Below the pieces are notes generated by a model. That model ran no database searches. It was given only the letters and a program-made list of their open reading frames with translations, and was not told where the DNA came from. From NCBI RefSeq assembly GCF_900163965.1, contig NZ_FULE01000037.1:1-64000 (forward strand): a DNA stretch of 64,000 bases, given 5' to 3'. Positions 1-7,468 of the stretch are shown here, one piece after another. Positions within the stretch are counted from its first letter, which is position 1. Each line of letters starts with the position of its first letter. Both the position numbers and the translations under genes were made by a program. The stretch comes from Vibrio ruber DSM 16370 (GTDB lineage Bacteria > Pseudomonadota > Gammaproteobacteria > Enterobacterales > Vibrionaceae).

Positions 1-164
1 AGCCGACGGGCTTCGGAGACATCCATTCCCGCATATTTTTTGCGCCAGGTGTAAAAAGTCGCATCCGAGATCCCGTGTTTACGGCACAACTCCCTGACGG
101 GAATACCTGCTTCGGCTTCTTTAAGAATGGTAATGATCTGTTGTTCGTTGAATCGCTTCTTCAT
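1..164 (-). CDS. IS3-family transposase OrfA, N-terminal part
   Basis: The minus-strand frame reads MKKRFNEQQIITILKEAEAG and continues through RELCRKHGISDATFYTWRKK to the window edge. This is the helix-turn-helix DNA-binding start of IS3-family OrfA proteins, which recognise the element ends and are joined to OrfB by programmed frameshifting to make the full transposase. Three in-frame ATGs lie close together (173, 170, 164). The one at 164 is chosen because an AAGGAG sits about 9 nt upstream, the normal spacing. Only about 54 codons are visible, so integrity cannot be assessed. Confidence 0.8.
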   Translation of the reverse strand, partial: MKKRFNEQQIITILKEAEAGIPVRELCRKHGISDATFYTWRKKYAGMDVSEARR

Positions 165-233
165 GTTCATCATCTCCTTGGTTGGATGAACATCACTAAG
201 TATAGACTGGACTAGATTTAGGGGAGCAGGTCA
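1..233 (-). mobile_element. IS3-family insertion sequence, partial (runs off window start)
   Basis: End of an IS3-family element. An orfA frame fills most of it. Its upstream edge, read on the minus strand from about 233, begins TGACCTGCTCCCCTAAAT, which resembles the terminal inverted repeats of the IS407-type branch. orfB, the other end and any target duplication lie outside the window, so completeness cannot be judged. It directly flanks the AT-rich Thoeris genes, as expected at an island edge. Confidence 0.75.
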
Positions 234-290
234 CCCATTAAAACTCTTTTTTATTTTTAAAGCCACGACTACATCGTGGCTTATAATTTA

Positions 291-1733
291 TTATTGATTT
301 TTTTCGTTTAGATCGAGTATTTCTATTATGGTGTCAATCAAACATTCAGAATTAAATTCTAATTCACCTAGTTTTAGGAAAAGTTCCTTCATTTTATTTG
401 ATATGTTATAATTATTTTGTATTTGTGTGTTTAATTCTAACCATAACTCTTTTGACATATACCCTGTCGTACCAATAGGCAACAGAAAGAGTTCATTTTG
501 TTTTGCAATTTCAAATTCTTCTCGCATGCCATTTGAAGATATTATTTCATTTCCATCTAATTTATTCCCAAACAAAAACAATGTTATTCCTGCATAGTTT
601 ATCATATCCTCGCGATATTTTGTCCAAAGTTCAGATAATGGAACTTCTCCAGCGGTAGACTGTGGAAATGGTCGTAGTATAAGCTTATCTTCAAGTTTTG
701 CTTTTGGACTTTTAAATGTTTGTTCTAGCGCACCAGAAATGACAGAACTACCGACACCTAAGCCGAAACCAGAAACTATTCGCATATTTTTCGAAACTAG
801 TTTTTTACTTAACTCATATACAAACTTCAAAGCTTGATGCTCGCCTATACTTCCGTATTCATGTGCGGCACCTGAAATAAAGACGGTTTTGGATTTGAAT
901 TTTTTCTCTAGCCTTTTTAGTAAGTCGGTAATCTCTCGAAAATCATCAATCAGTATTGTTTTGATGTTAAATCTTGCAAGATCTTTTACAAAATATTCTT
1001 GCTTCCTAACGCGATACTCGAAATCTGCATCATCTTCATCTTTTTGCTTTTCTACATTTTTAATAAAACAGTAGTGACGTCTTTGATTCTTTTCATAAGC
1101 TACACGAACTCTGCTGAGAATGTAGTCTAAGTTTGGATCAGTAAAACTAAAACCAATGAAAATGAAAGTTTTAGAAATTAGATCACCTTTTAAGTTAGCT
1201 AAATACTGCTCCATTTTGACATGATATTTTTCATAATCATCTTTGGTTAGGACTGCTTGACTTGGGTGTTCAACATCACCGTGCATCTTATAAACAACAG
1301 CATCACGTTTTGGCTTTGTCGTAGCCAAGTGATCTTTAGTATGCTTTACATCAGAAATTTTCCCAGCCTTGTCTAAAGCTAATTCTATAATTCTGTCATA
1401 ATTGGTAGTCCAGTAAGTGCGAATCGGAAGTCTAGCCAGAATTCTGTGATTTTCTGTTTCTTCGGCTTCTCTTGAAAACTCTTCAATTAATCTTTGGTTT
1501 AACTGGCTACGGTTAGCTTCATTATCATTGCAGTGATATTGAGCTAGAGCGACCAGGTCTTTTTCTCTATCAACATCAAGACCTAGTTCATCAGCTATGG
1601 GACGGAGTAACTCCGCCCAGTTTACGAATCCAGATCCTGCCGACATACCAGCCCCTGCAAAAACAGCTACGTTTTCTTCAGCAAGCTCTTTTCCTATATC
1701 TTGTAGGAAAGACTGTTTTATGCGTTCTCTCAT
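291..1733 (-). CDS. thsA: Thoeris defence effector ThsA (SIR2 + SLOG domains)
   Basis: 480 aa. Residues about 15-275 form a SIR2-like NADase domain with a FAGAGMS nucleotide loop (25-31), TTNYD carrying Asn111, and MHGD carrying His151, the two positions that form the active site in this family. Residues about 282-475 form a SLOG domain (KTVFISGAA, GFGLGVGSS). Its Arg374, Lys391 and Glu406 match by a constant offset the ligand-binding residues I recall for Bacillus cereus ThsA. In known Thoeris systems this domain binds the cyclic ADP-ribose isomer made by ThsB, and the SIR2 domain then depletes NAD+, aborting phage infection. It lies 124 nt downstream of thsB on the same strand. It is AT-rich compared with the neighbouring metabolic genes, suggesting transfer. 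Identification is firm from architecture, length and partner gene; activity is inferred. Confidence 0.93.
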   Translation of the reverse strand: MRERIKQSFLQDIGKELAEENVAVFAGAGMSAGSGFVNWAELLRPIADELGLDVDREKDLVALAQYHCNDNEANRSQLNQRLIEEFSREAEETENHRILARLPIRTYWTTNYDRIIELALDKAGKISDVKHTKDHLATTKPKRDAVVYKMHGDVEHPSQAVLTKDDYEKYHVKMEQYLANLKGDLISKTFIFIGFSFTDPNLDYILSRVRVAYEKNQRRHYCFIKNVEKQKDEDDADFEYRVRKQEYFVKDLARFNIKTILIDDFREITDLLKRLEKKFKSKTVFISGAAHEYGSIGEHQALKFVYELSKKLVSKNMRIVSGFGLGVGSSVISGALEQTFKSPKAKLEDKLILRPFPQSTAGEVPLSELWTKYREDMINYAGITLFLFGNKLDGNEIISSNGMREEFEIAKQNELFLLPIGTTGYMSKELWLELNTQIQNNYNISNKMKELFLKLGELEFNSECLIDTIIEILDLNEKNQ

Positions 1734-1857
1734 TATTGGTATCTCTATTGACTCATTTATACAGTGTTATAAGTACTAGCAGCAATAAGAGCAGCACTTT
1801 GATATGTAATGCTTGTTTTGTATAGCAAAGTGCGCCCTTCAATTTGGGATATATCGG

Positions 1858-2343
1858 CTATTTTTTTCTTTGAGCTATCGCTTTGTTAACCCAAGACTCC
1901 ATATTTTCTGCTATGTCCTTGTATGTGTCTGCTGGACTAGGATCGTAGCAGCTCACGATCGATGACAATTTGGTTCCATTTTCAAGTGTGAACTGCTCAA
2001 ATGGATTCTTACCTTTTAGGCTTTTTCCGTTGCGAGGGCATGCTAAGTTATGGATATGAATACCAAAAATCGGTTTTCCATCATTCCAAGCCTTTTCGAT
2101 TTCGTATTTAACCCAAGGGCGAGCGTGAGTTTCTTCACCCACTAGAACGATTACGCATTGTTTGTATTTCAAATTATCATCGATCCAACGTTTGATAGAT
2201 GCGTCACCGCCACGTTTTACTGTTTCCCAGTCGTTAACTGAAACTGGGGTGTTGCCTTCAAGCGCACCTATATTCCGAACTTGCTGTACGCGCATTACAT
2301 CATTTCCGTAATGAAAACTAAAAAAAACTGGTTTTCTGGCCAT
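1858..2343 (-). CDS. thsB: Thoeris sensor ThsB (TIR-like domain)
   Basis: 161 aa, a single TIR-like domain of the ThsB type. The N-terminal KPVFFSFHYGND strand is typical, and WVKYEIEKAW carries Glu81, which lies where the catalytic glutamate of TIR NADases falls. In known Thoeris systems ThsB senses infection and converts NAD+ into a cyclic ADP-ribose isomer that activates ThsA. The frame extends ten codons further upstream, but ATG 2343 is preferred because GAAGGTGG lies 5-6 nt before it. It is the promoter-proximal gene of the pair. There is one ThsB copy here; some Thoeris loci carry several with different phage specificity. Confidence 0.9.
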   Translation of the reverse strand: MARKPVFFSFHYGNDVMRVQQVRNIGALEGNTPVSVNDWETVKRGGDASIKRWIDDNLKYKQCVIVLVGEETHARPWVKYEIEKAWNDGKPIFGIHIHNLACPRNGKSLKGKNPFEQFTLENGTKLSSIVSCYDPSPADTYKDIAENMESWVNKAIAQRKK

Positions 2344-2748
2344 AATTCCACCTTCTGAGTCAATGAGATTCAAGGTTGCTCATATGCAACTTATCCTTTA
2401 TCAAATTTGGGGCTGTTACTTAAAATTCAACCCATTAACCTGAATTTATTGAAAATATGGCAAAAATGCGAGTTTAGTATGGCGACACATTGACAAGCTA
2501 CAATTGATTGCCAAACGCTTACCAGTATAGAGCACACTATCAGCTTCAATGAAGCAGAATACCGAACACGTTGCAGTAGTTGCATAGCTAGCAGTAGGTG
2601 ATTGGGATGACGGCTTGAGGGATTAAGCACAATATTCTTAAGAGTTTAACGTCGATCGCAATCAAAAAGCGGAATTCATTCCGCTTTTTTACTTTCATGT
2701 CACGAGCTGACACCCGCCCAAATGACTCCCCTCTTATCGGATCGCCGC
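2344..2748. other. Gene-free stretch between thsB and the AraC gene
   Basis: About 400 bases without a credible gene. A 67-codon minus-strand frame at 2427-2630 has no recognisable content. The first part should hold the thsB promoter; the last 90 bases hold a strong stem-loop terminator listed separately. The middle (2430-2640) resembles decayed coding DNA but I could not identify it. Confidence 0.4.
2664..2690. terminator. Bidirectional intrinsic terminator
   Basis: AAAAAGCGGAAT faces ATTCCGCTTTTTT around a very short loop. The A-run on one side and T-run on the other let it work in both directions. It closes the minus-strand AraC transcription unit and insulates the Thoeris genes. Confidence 0.8.
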
Positions 2749-3558
2749 TCAATTAAGGCCAGTTCGGCTTTTTCTCTTCCGCACAAACTGTTTGGGTGTC
2801 ATCCGCGCAATCTGCTTACATTCCCGGGTCATATGGGCCTGATCGGCAAAGCCCTGCGCCAGCGCCAGATCCGACAAAGAGATGTCAGGCTGTGCCCGAA
2901 GCTGCTCTAAAGTCTGTCTCACCCGGGTAATGCGTTGATAATGTTTCGGAGTAATCCCCAGCCATTTCTGAAACTGACGCTCTCTCTGCCGCTGACTGAT
3001 CGTTGCTCGCTCTTGGTCGATAATATGACTGACATCCTGAGGCGCACATACTGCAATCAGATCTTGGCACCAGCGGTATAACACAACCATTCTCGCTGAC
3101 GGCGAACGCGCGGTTTGCAGAGATGCAAATGTCGCAAGCGCCAAAGAGGCGAGCGGATGCTCCCCCTCGATTCGCAACGGCTGTGCTAAGCATTGACCAA
3201 ACAACTGATAACCGACAGCCGGATGAAAGCGCACCCCGGCCATAACAGCACCGGGCGGCAGGCAAACCTGATGCGCCAGCGTGCTGACGGGCAGTAACAA
3301 AACCCCCGGGCTCTGCCACTCGCCGTCCATCTGCACCTCATTTTGCAAAATGAACGTCACACCGGTTCCGGCATCACTGAGTAATTCCTTACGCACCGTT
3401 TGCACCATGTCAGATGCGACGGAAACCGACCAGATTGCCTGAATATGGCCGGCTAACTTTCCCTGAGGTTTAAATATCTCAAAGTCTAAACTCAAACGAA
3501 TTATCCTATTTAACCACAACTGATTTAACCACGACTCAGAGAAGAACATCGTATCCAT
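2749..3558 (-). CDS. AraC-family transcriptional regulator
   Basis: 269 aa from ATG 3558. The open frame continues to a TTG at 3603, but only ATG 3558 has a good ribosome site (AAGAAAGAG, about 5 nt spacing). The C-terminal 95 residues hold the two helix-turn-helix motifs of AraC/XylS proteins (DISLSDLALAQGFADQAHMT and the closing MTPKQF). The N-terminal part starting FKPQGKLAGHIQAIWSV resembles the DUF6597-type sensor domain common in Vibrio AraC proteins. It lies 72 nt downstream of the AhpD-like gene on the same strand, so it probably shares a transcript with it and may regulate it. The effector is unknown. Confidence 0.85.
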   Translation of the reverse strand: MDTMFFSESWLNQLWLNRIIRLSLDFEIFKPQGKLAGHIQAIWSVSVASDMVQTVRKELLSDAGTGVTFILQNEVQMDGEWQSPGVLLLPVSTLAHQVCLPPGAVMAGVRFHPAVGYQLFGQCLAQPLRIEGEHPLASLALATFASLQTARSPSARMVVLYRWCQDLIAVCAPQDVSHIIDQERATISQRQRERQFQKWLGITPKHYQRITRVRQTLEQLRAQPDISLSDLALAQGFADQAHMTRECKQIARMTPKQFVRKRKSRTGLN

Positions 3559-3630
3559 TGATACTCTTTCTTTTTCGTCTTCAGTGAAAGTATAAACAGT
3601 CAAGTCCCGATTAGATTAACCCGAGTTCAA

Positions 3631-4092
3631 TTATTTGGGCTGGTATCCCCCCACCTGAGGCTTAAATGCCTTCACGATTCGATTCCAACTATTGATGGCG
3701 TTGATCGCAATCGTCAGGTTGACCATCGCTTTTTCACCAAAGGTATCTAAAGTCAGTTGATAGGTATCATCATCGACCGGCAGACCGGCCGTCAGTAATT
3801 CAGCCCAGCCCAACGCAACTTGTTCTGCATCGCTGTAGAAGTACATGTCTTTCCACGCACTAAGCCCCCATATCCGTTCAGGCTTTTCCCCCAGTTTAAG
3901 TGCGTCTTTACTGTGCATATCGATACAAAATGCACATTGATTGATTTGCGAAACACGCAACTTGACCAGTTCCCATATGATCATATTCATGGTGTCAGAT
4001 TGACGGAATTGCTCATGGAAATACGCTTCCTGAGCATACAAGATGTCAATTGCCTTCGGTGCGATGTCGGTGTAGCTGAGTCGTTTTTGCAT
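3631..4092 (-). CDS. Carboxymuconolactone decarboxylase / AhpD-like protein
   Basis: 153 aa, a CMD/AhpD-fold protein. The core motif is the CAFC dithiol followed by IDMHSKDALKLGE, which matches the AhpD-type redox signature (CxxC plus His three residues on). Family members act as peroxidase-linked thiol reductants. The protein is predicted cytoplasmic with no signal peptide. The start is supported by AAGGAG 7 nt upstream of ATG 4092. It is transcribed with the AraC regulator that follows. The peroxide or electrophile it handles cannot be read from sequence. Confidence 0.85.
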   Translation of the reverse strand: MQKRLSYTDIAPKAIDILYAQEAYFHEQFRQSDTMNMIIWELVKLRVSQINQCAFCIDMHSKDALKLGEKPERIWGLSAWKDMYFYSDAEQVALGWAELLTAGLPVDDDTYQLTLDTFGEKAMVNLTIAINAINSWNRIVKAFKPQVGGYQPK

Positions 4093-4168
4093 GGTCTTTC
4101 TCCTTTATTTTTTTACATGATAAAAAACGTACTGAGCAATAGATTGAAGATTTTCGACATGTTGCTGA

Positions 4169-4441
4169 AATCACCCCACAACCATATTAAGTGATTTACG
4201 CTATGAACAAAGTAGTAATGAGCGAGAGATTAAAGACCTGCGCTCGAAAATTACCGACAAAACCAATTTAATGCTCTCGAATGAAACAACCATTGATAAC
4301 CGTTACCGGTTAAATCAAGAAATCAGCCAGATGCAACAAGACTTGGGCGGATTAGAACAACGCAACAGACAACTGATTGCGGATATCGCCCGGACTCAAG
4401 CAAAGTTAAGCACGCTTGAAAACCAGTCGGTGCATTTCTAA
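4169..4441 (+). pseudogene. 3-prime remnant of a coiled-coil protein gene
   Basis: From a stop at 4166-4168 to the TAA at 4439-4441, 90 codons are open with no plausible start. The last 80 read as a charged, glutamine-rich coiled coil (SSNEREIKDLRSKITDK, NQEISQMQQDLGGLEQRN, ARTQAKLSTLENQ). This composition is not chance, so I read it as the surviving C-terminus of a longer protein cut off at its 5-prime side. The family is not recognised. It ends about 70 bases before the first RNA/small-ORF module, suggesting that module insertion or recombination removed the rest. Confidence 0.5.
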
Positions 4442-4508
4442 CTCAAGACTTCCCAACCCATCGGTGGCTGTAGTGATCTGACAGCCACTGTCACTTAATG
4501 CTCCCCTG

Positions 4509-4823
4509 TTAACTCACTCGCAAAACCTCATACTTTTTTCATACTTTTATTTTCTAAAAAACAGATAACCTACTCTCTGCACTGGCAAAATCCGGTGCCG
4601 GGCGTAGGAACCCGCAAATTTTTTCTTCAGGTATTATAGTTGCTAACTTTACGTTGGTTTTTTACTATATGCGGCCTCAGCACACCTGAATAATGGTGAG
4701 CTGGGCAAGGCAGCTTCGGCTGGTCGTAATCCTGAAGAGCGGCATTCCTACACCTTGTTCCAGTTCACCGCCCGAGCGTAGGAACTCCCGTGGTGAAATA
4801 ACTTTCCACTCTTCAGGAGTCAA
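4509..4823 (+). promoter_or_regulatory. Leader of module copy 1 (C4-type antisense control region)
   Basis: Conserved leader shared with 27765, 30643 and 33298. It opens with a tandem TCATACTTTT repeat, then GGTGCCGGGCGTAGGAACCC. Specificity site A is TCTTCAGG at 4624-4631. A T-rich weak stem follows, then the C4-like RNA, then a stem closed by TTCACC/GGTGAA presenting GTAGGAA in its loop. Site C, CTCTTCAGGA at 4809-4818, overlaps the AGGAGT ribosome site. Sites A and C match the complement of RNA segment B (4730-4739). Inferred logic: B pairing with A affects read-through, and B pairing with C blocks translation of the 65-codon ORF. Confidence 0.75.
4671..4760 (+). ncRNA. C4-type antisense RNA, copy 1
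   Basis: Core of the leader, resembling the phage P1/P7 C4 and P4 CI antisense RNAs. Stem-loop 1 pairs CAGC-A-CACC with GGTG-A-GCTG. Stem-loop 2 is GCAGC-TTCG-GCTG. A single-stranded tail carries specificity segment TCCTGAAGAG (4730-4739) and constant segment TTCCTAC (4745-4751). The order and antiparallel layout let both segments pair collinearly with GTAGGAA plus site A or site C. In P1 the RNA is cut from the leader by RNase P and represses icd; the same is inferred here. Ends are approximate. Confidence 0.7.
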
Positions 4824-4826
4824 ATG

Positions 4827-5024
4827 ATGTACGAAACTATCCCTTACGATCCCGACTTTGCCCAAAAAGCCCGCGAATATCTGCGTCAGTTAGAAGAAAT
4901 GTTTGAAGCCGAGCAGCGGCACAACAGTCAAGAGCTACGCAATGTATTGCTGTATCTGAACAATCTGATTACCACTCATTACGTGCGCTACCATCAAGAG
5001 CTTGATGGGGAGGATTTTGTGTAG
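4827..5024 (+). CDS. Small conserved protein of the C4-RNA module, copy 1
   Basis: 65 aa, acidic and helical, starting MYETIPYDPDFAQ and ending HQELDGEDFV, with a central LRQLEEMFEAEQRHNSQELR helix. No membrane segment or signal peptide. Two ATGs are adjacent (4824, 4827); 4827 has the better spacing from AGGAGT at 4815-4820 and matches the other copies. This is the most diverged of four paralogues (others at 28076, 30957, 33615). It occupies the place of icd/kil-type genes in P1- and P4-like elements, so a growth-affecting product held off by the RNA is plausible, but its function is unknown. Confidence 0.75.
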   Translation: MYETIPYDPDFAQKAREYLRQLEEMFEAEQRHNSQELRNVLLYLNNLITTHYVRYHQELDGEDFV

Positions 5025-5039
5025 TTACTGGTGAGATGT

Positions 5040-5063
5040 CGAGCCGCGAATGCGGCTCGTTTT
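5040..5063 (+). terminator. Intrinsic terminator of module copy 1
   Basis: CGAGCCGC-GAAT-GCGGCTCG followed by TTTT, 15 nt after the small-ORF stop. The same stem recurs with changed loops after the other three copies. Confidence 0.85.
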
Positions 5064-5121
5064 ATATAATCATTATTTGATACTGATTTTAGATGATTGG
5101 AAAATTCTGCTCGCGTAATCT

Positions 5122-5538
5122 CTACCGCTGTGCCATTGGGTGCTCTGGATTTAATTGAAGCAAATCCCAGAGATTCCCATATAAATCTTCAAATACTGCG
5201 ACTGTCCCGTAGTCCTGTTCTTTGGGATCACGAACAAATTTAATGCCTATTGATTTCATATGTTCATAATCACGCCAGAAATCGTCAGTATTTAAAAATA
5301 GAAAAACTCGCCCACCGGCCTGATTACCAATGAAATCATGTTGCTCTGGTTTTGAGGCTCTCGCGAGTAACAACGTCACGCCATGTGAATTTGGTGGTGC
5401 AACCACAACCCAGCGTTTATCTTGTTCTGGCTGATAGGTATTTTCAATAAGCTCAAATTGAAGCTTATTCACATAAAAATCTATCGCTTCATCGTAGTCC
5501 TTTACTACCAATGCAATGTGTACAATATTTTGCTTCAT
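5122..5538 (-). CDS. VOC-family (glyoxalase/bleomycin-resistance fold) protein
   Basis: 138 aa covering one vicinal-oxygen-chelate domain made of two beta-alpha-beta-beta-beta units. It begins NIVHIALVVKDYDEAIDFY and the second unit ends VAVFEDLYGNLWDLLQ. The His of the first strand and the Glu of FEDLYGN sit at usual metal-ligand positions. Such proteins bind a divalent metal and act as glyoxalases, dioxygenases or antibiotic-binding proteins; the substrate cannot be assigned. It is convergent with module copy 1 and has no evident operon partner. Confidence 0.8.
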   Translation of the reverse strand: MKQNIVHIALVVKDYDEAIDFYVNKLQFELIENTYQPEQDKRWVVVAPPNSHGVTLLLARASKPEQHDFIGNQAGGRVFLFLNTDDFWRDYEHMKSIGIKFVRDPKEQDYGTVAVFEDLYGNLWDLLQLNPEHPMAQR

Positions 5539-5723
5539 TTTCTACCTTATATAGTAAATGACTCGAATGATATCAGGCCAATTTACCCCGTCTAATACGC
5601 TTCACAGAAATGCCATCATAAACGCTAATCTTCAAAAGTGCTCCCCCTCCTTAAACCAAGGGGGATTGGCATGGCCGGAAAAAGTAAGCATTGAAAACTG
5701 ATCTTTTTATTACAAAGTAGCAT

Positions 5724-5807
5724 GCAAAATCTCATACTTTTTCCATACTTTTCCTTCCCCACAATCAGATAACCTGATGTCTGTACTGACAAAAACCGGT
5801 GCCGGGC
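5724..5807 (+). repeat. Truncated solo copy of the module leader
   Basis: GCAAAATCTCATACTTTT through CCGGTGCCGGGC matches the first about 85 bases of the four full module leaders, including both TCATACTTTT-like repeats (the second changed to CCATACTTTT). It stops just before the GTAGGAA segment; the C4-like RNA, small ORF and terminator are missing. It is more diverged than the full copies, so it is probably an older relic. It lies about 50 bases upstream of the arsR promoter. Confidence 0.75.
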
Positions 5808-5861
5808 TTGTCATAAAGTCAGCAAACATTGTGACACTTTGTTTACGGATAGCTTACTAAG

Positions 5862-5915
5862 TTGACATATGGAAAATCACATATATTATATTTCACATAT
5901 GTGTTTTAAGAGATG
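5862..5915 (+). promoter_or_regulatory. ars promoter with ArsR-type operator
   Basis: TTGACA at 5862-5867 and TATTAT at 5884-5889 with a 16-nt spacer make a good sigma-70 promoter. The spacer and start region carry repeated CACATAT elements including the palindrome CACATATGTG (about 5894-5903), as expected for ArsR-dimer sites. Arsenite binding to ArsR should release this DNA and induce the operon. Confidence 0.65.
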
Positions 5916-5921
5916 TGAAAC

Positions 5922-6254
5922 ATGACGCCATTACAGTTTTTCAAATGCTTGTCTGATGACACCAGACTCAAGTCAATTTTGATTATTCATCAACTCGAAG
6001 AAGCTTGCGTGTGTGATCTCATGGCAGCACTTGAGCTTGACCAACCGAAAGTTTCACGCCATTTAGCCGAGCTACGCAAATGTAATATTTTGCGAGATGA
6101 GCGTCGTGGTAAATGGGTGTACTACCAACTCCATGAACAACTCCCTGACTGGGCAAAAACCGTTATCCGTCAAACGGCCGATAGCAATCCCAGCTATTTT
6201 GCTGATGCTTTATCAAAATTGAAAGCAGCGAAACAGCAAGCTTCATGCTGCTAA
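5922..6254 (+). CDS. arsR: Arsenite-responsive repressor ArsR
   Basis: 110 aa, one winged-helix ArsR/SmtB domain. The arsenite-sensing motif ACVCDL (Cys29, Cys31) lies in the alpha-3 helix, followed by recognition helix QPKVSRHLAELRKCNIL and the wing DERRGKWVYYQL. A C-terminal CC pair may add ligands. It acts as a homodimer that leaves DNA when As(III) or Sb(III) binds. It is the first gene of a tight ars operon and faces a palindromic operator just upstream, so autoregulation is expected. Confidence 0.93.
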   Translation: MTPLQFFKCLSDDTRLKSILIIHQLEEACVCDLMAALELDQPKVSRHLAELRKCNILRDERRGKWVYYQLHEQLPDWAKTVIRQTADSNPSYFADALSKLKAAKQQASCC

Positions 6255-6269
6255 ACAAAAGGAATTCCC

Positions 6270-6740
6270 ATGAAAATTCTGTATATCTGCACCCACAACC
6301 GCTGTCGAAGTATCTTATCTGAAGCCATCACCAATCATGTGGCCGGAGAACGGATTATTGCCAAAAGTGCCGGGAGTCAGCCTTCAGGGGTCGTGCATCC
6401 GCTTTCTGTCCAGTACCTGAAAGAAGCCAATATTTCTGTTGAAGGTTTGCAAAGCCAGTCATGGGATGAGTTTGAAGATTTCCAACCCGATGTGGTTGTG
6501 ACCGTGTGTGATTCTGCTGCCGGAGAAGCCTGCCCGGTGTGGTTTGGCAATTCTGTTAAAGTCCATTGGGGGCTGGCAGACCCTTCTAAAATCGAAGGCA
6601 GTGAAGCAGAAAAAGCCCAAGGGTTTCGCGCCTGTATTGCTGAAATCACAGTTCGGGTTAACCAATTACTCCCAATCGCAGCACAAGACCTCTCCCCTGC
6701 CGAACTCAAAGCGGAATTGGCGAAGTTAGGAGCGCTGTAG
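6270..6740 (+). CDS. arsC: Arsenate reductase, low-molecular-weight phosphatase type
   Basis: 156 aa. The P-loop CTHNRCRS (Cys7 nucleophile, Cys12) is followed by [14 protein letters not shown], placing Cys80 and Cys88 where thioredoxin-linked arsenate reductases keep their resolving cysteines. HWGLADPS carries the general-acid Asp. The enzyme reduces arsenate to arsenite, with electrons passed through an intramolecular disulfide cascade. It lies 15 nt after arsR and 2 nt before arsH. A second, unrelated arsenate reductase of the glutaredoxin type closes the same operon. Confidence 0.9.
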   Translation: MKILYICTHNRCRSILSEAITNHVAGERIIAKSAGSQPSGVVHPLSVQYLKEANISVEGLQSQSWDEFEDFQPDVVVTVCDSAAGEACPVWFGNSVKVHWGLADPSKIEGSEAEKAQGFRACIAEITVRVNQLLPIAAQDLSPAELKAELAKLGAL

Positions 6741-6742
6741 GT

Positions 6743-7459
6743 ATGCGTCAAAATATTACCCTGCCGAATATTGATGAGTCGCAGTTTGAGATTCCAACAT
6801 TTGATCAGTGTCAGAGCACACCGGCTGACCATGCGCCGCGCATCCTTTTACTTTACGGCTCGTTACGAAAGCGCTCATTCAGCCGCTTAGTGGTCGAAGA
6901 ATGTGCTCGCCTCCTCACGCGAATGGGCGCTGAAGTAAAAATCTTCAACCCTGAAGGTCTGCCACAGACAGATACCGAAGATGAGAGTCACCCCAAGGTG
7001 AAAGAACTCCGGGAATTAATGATGTGGTCAGAAGGACAAGTGTGGTGTTCACCAGAACGTCACGGCGCTATGAGCAGCATATTCAAAAGTCAGATTGACT
7101 GGGTGCCGCTGAGCATCGGTGCTGTGCGGCCGACGCAGGGTAAAACGTTAGCGGTGATGCAGGTATGCGGGGGTTCACAGTCATTCAATGTGGTGAATCA
7201 GTTACGGATTCTTGGCCGCTGGATGCGCATGGTCACTATCCCGAATCAATCCAGTGTGGCGAAAGCCTTTCTTGAGTTTGATGAAAATGACCGGATGAAA
7301 CCTTCCTCCTATTACAATCGTATTGTTGATGTGATGGAAGAGCTGATGAAATTCACTTTATTGCTGCGGAGCAATAAAGACTACTTCGTAGACAGGTATT
7401 CTGAACGTATTGAGTCGGCTGAGCAGTTAAGTCAGCGTGTCAATCAGCGTTCTATTTGA
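6743..7459 (+). CDS. arsH: ArsH NADPH-dependent FMN reductase
   Basis: 238 aa, close to the usual ArsH length. The FMN-binding [10 protein letters not shown] motif (about 40-49) and the [18 protein letters not shown] segment are hallmark ArsH sequences. In the family, ArsH oxidises trivalent methylated and aromatic arsenicals and has quinone-reductase activity. It is cytoplasmic, usually tetrameric. It follows the first arsC by 2 nt and precedes acr3 by 9 nt with a GAGGGGG ribosome site, so the four genes are clearly co-transcribed. Confidence 0.93.
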   Translation: MRQNITLPNIDESQFEIPTFDQCQSTPADHAPRILLLYGSLRKRSFSRLVVEECARLLTRMGAEVKIFNPEGLPQTDTEDESHPKVKELRELMMWSEGQVWCSPERHGAMSSIFKSQIDWVPLSIGAVRPTQGKTLAVMQVCGGSQSFNVVNQLRILGRWMRMVTIPNQSSVAKAFLEFDENDRMKPSSYYNRIVDVMEELMKFTLLLRSNKDYFVDRYSERIESAEQLSQRVNQRSI

Positions 7460-7468
7460 GGGGGAAAT

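Noticed and set aside
2427..2630. 67-codon minus-strand ORF between thsB and the AraC gene
   Set aside because: No ribosome site or family resemblance; looks like non-coding or decayed DNA.
4509..5063. Module as a retron or a type III toxin-antitoxin system
   Set aside because: There is no reverse transcriptase nearby, and the RNA lacks the tandem repeats of type III antitoxins. The complementarity to its own leader and ribosome site fits C4-type control better.
5640..5670. CCCCC/GGGGG stem upstream of the ars region as a terminator
   Set aside because: Stem is short with a 12-nt loop and no T-run; a similar stem lies between galT and galE, so it may be a common genomic motif.
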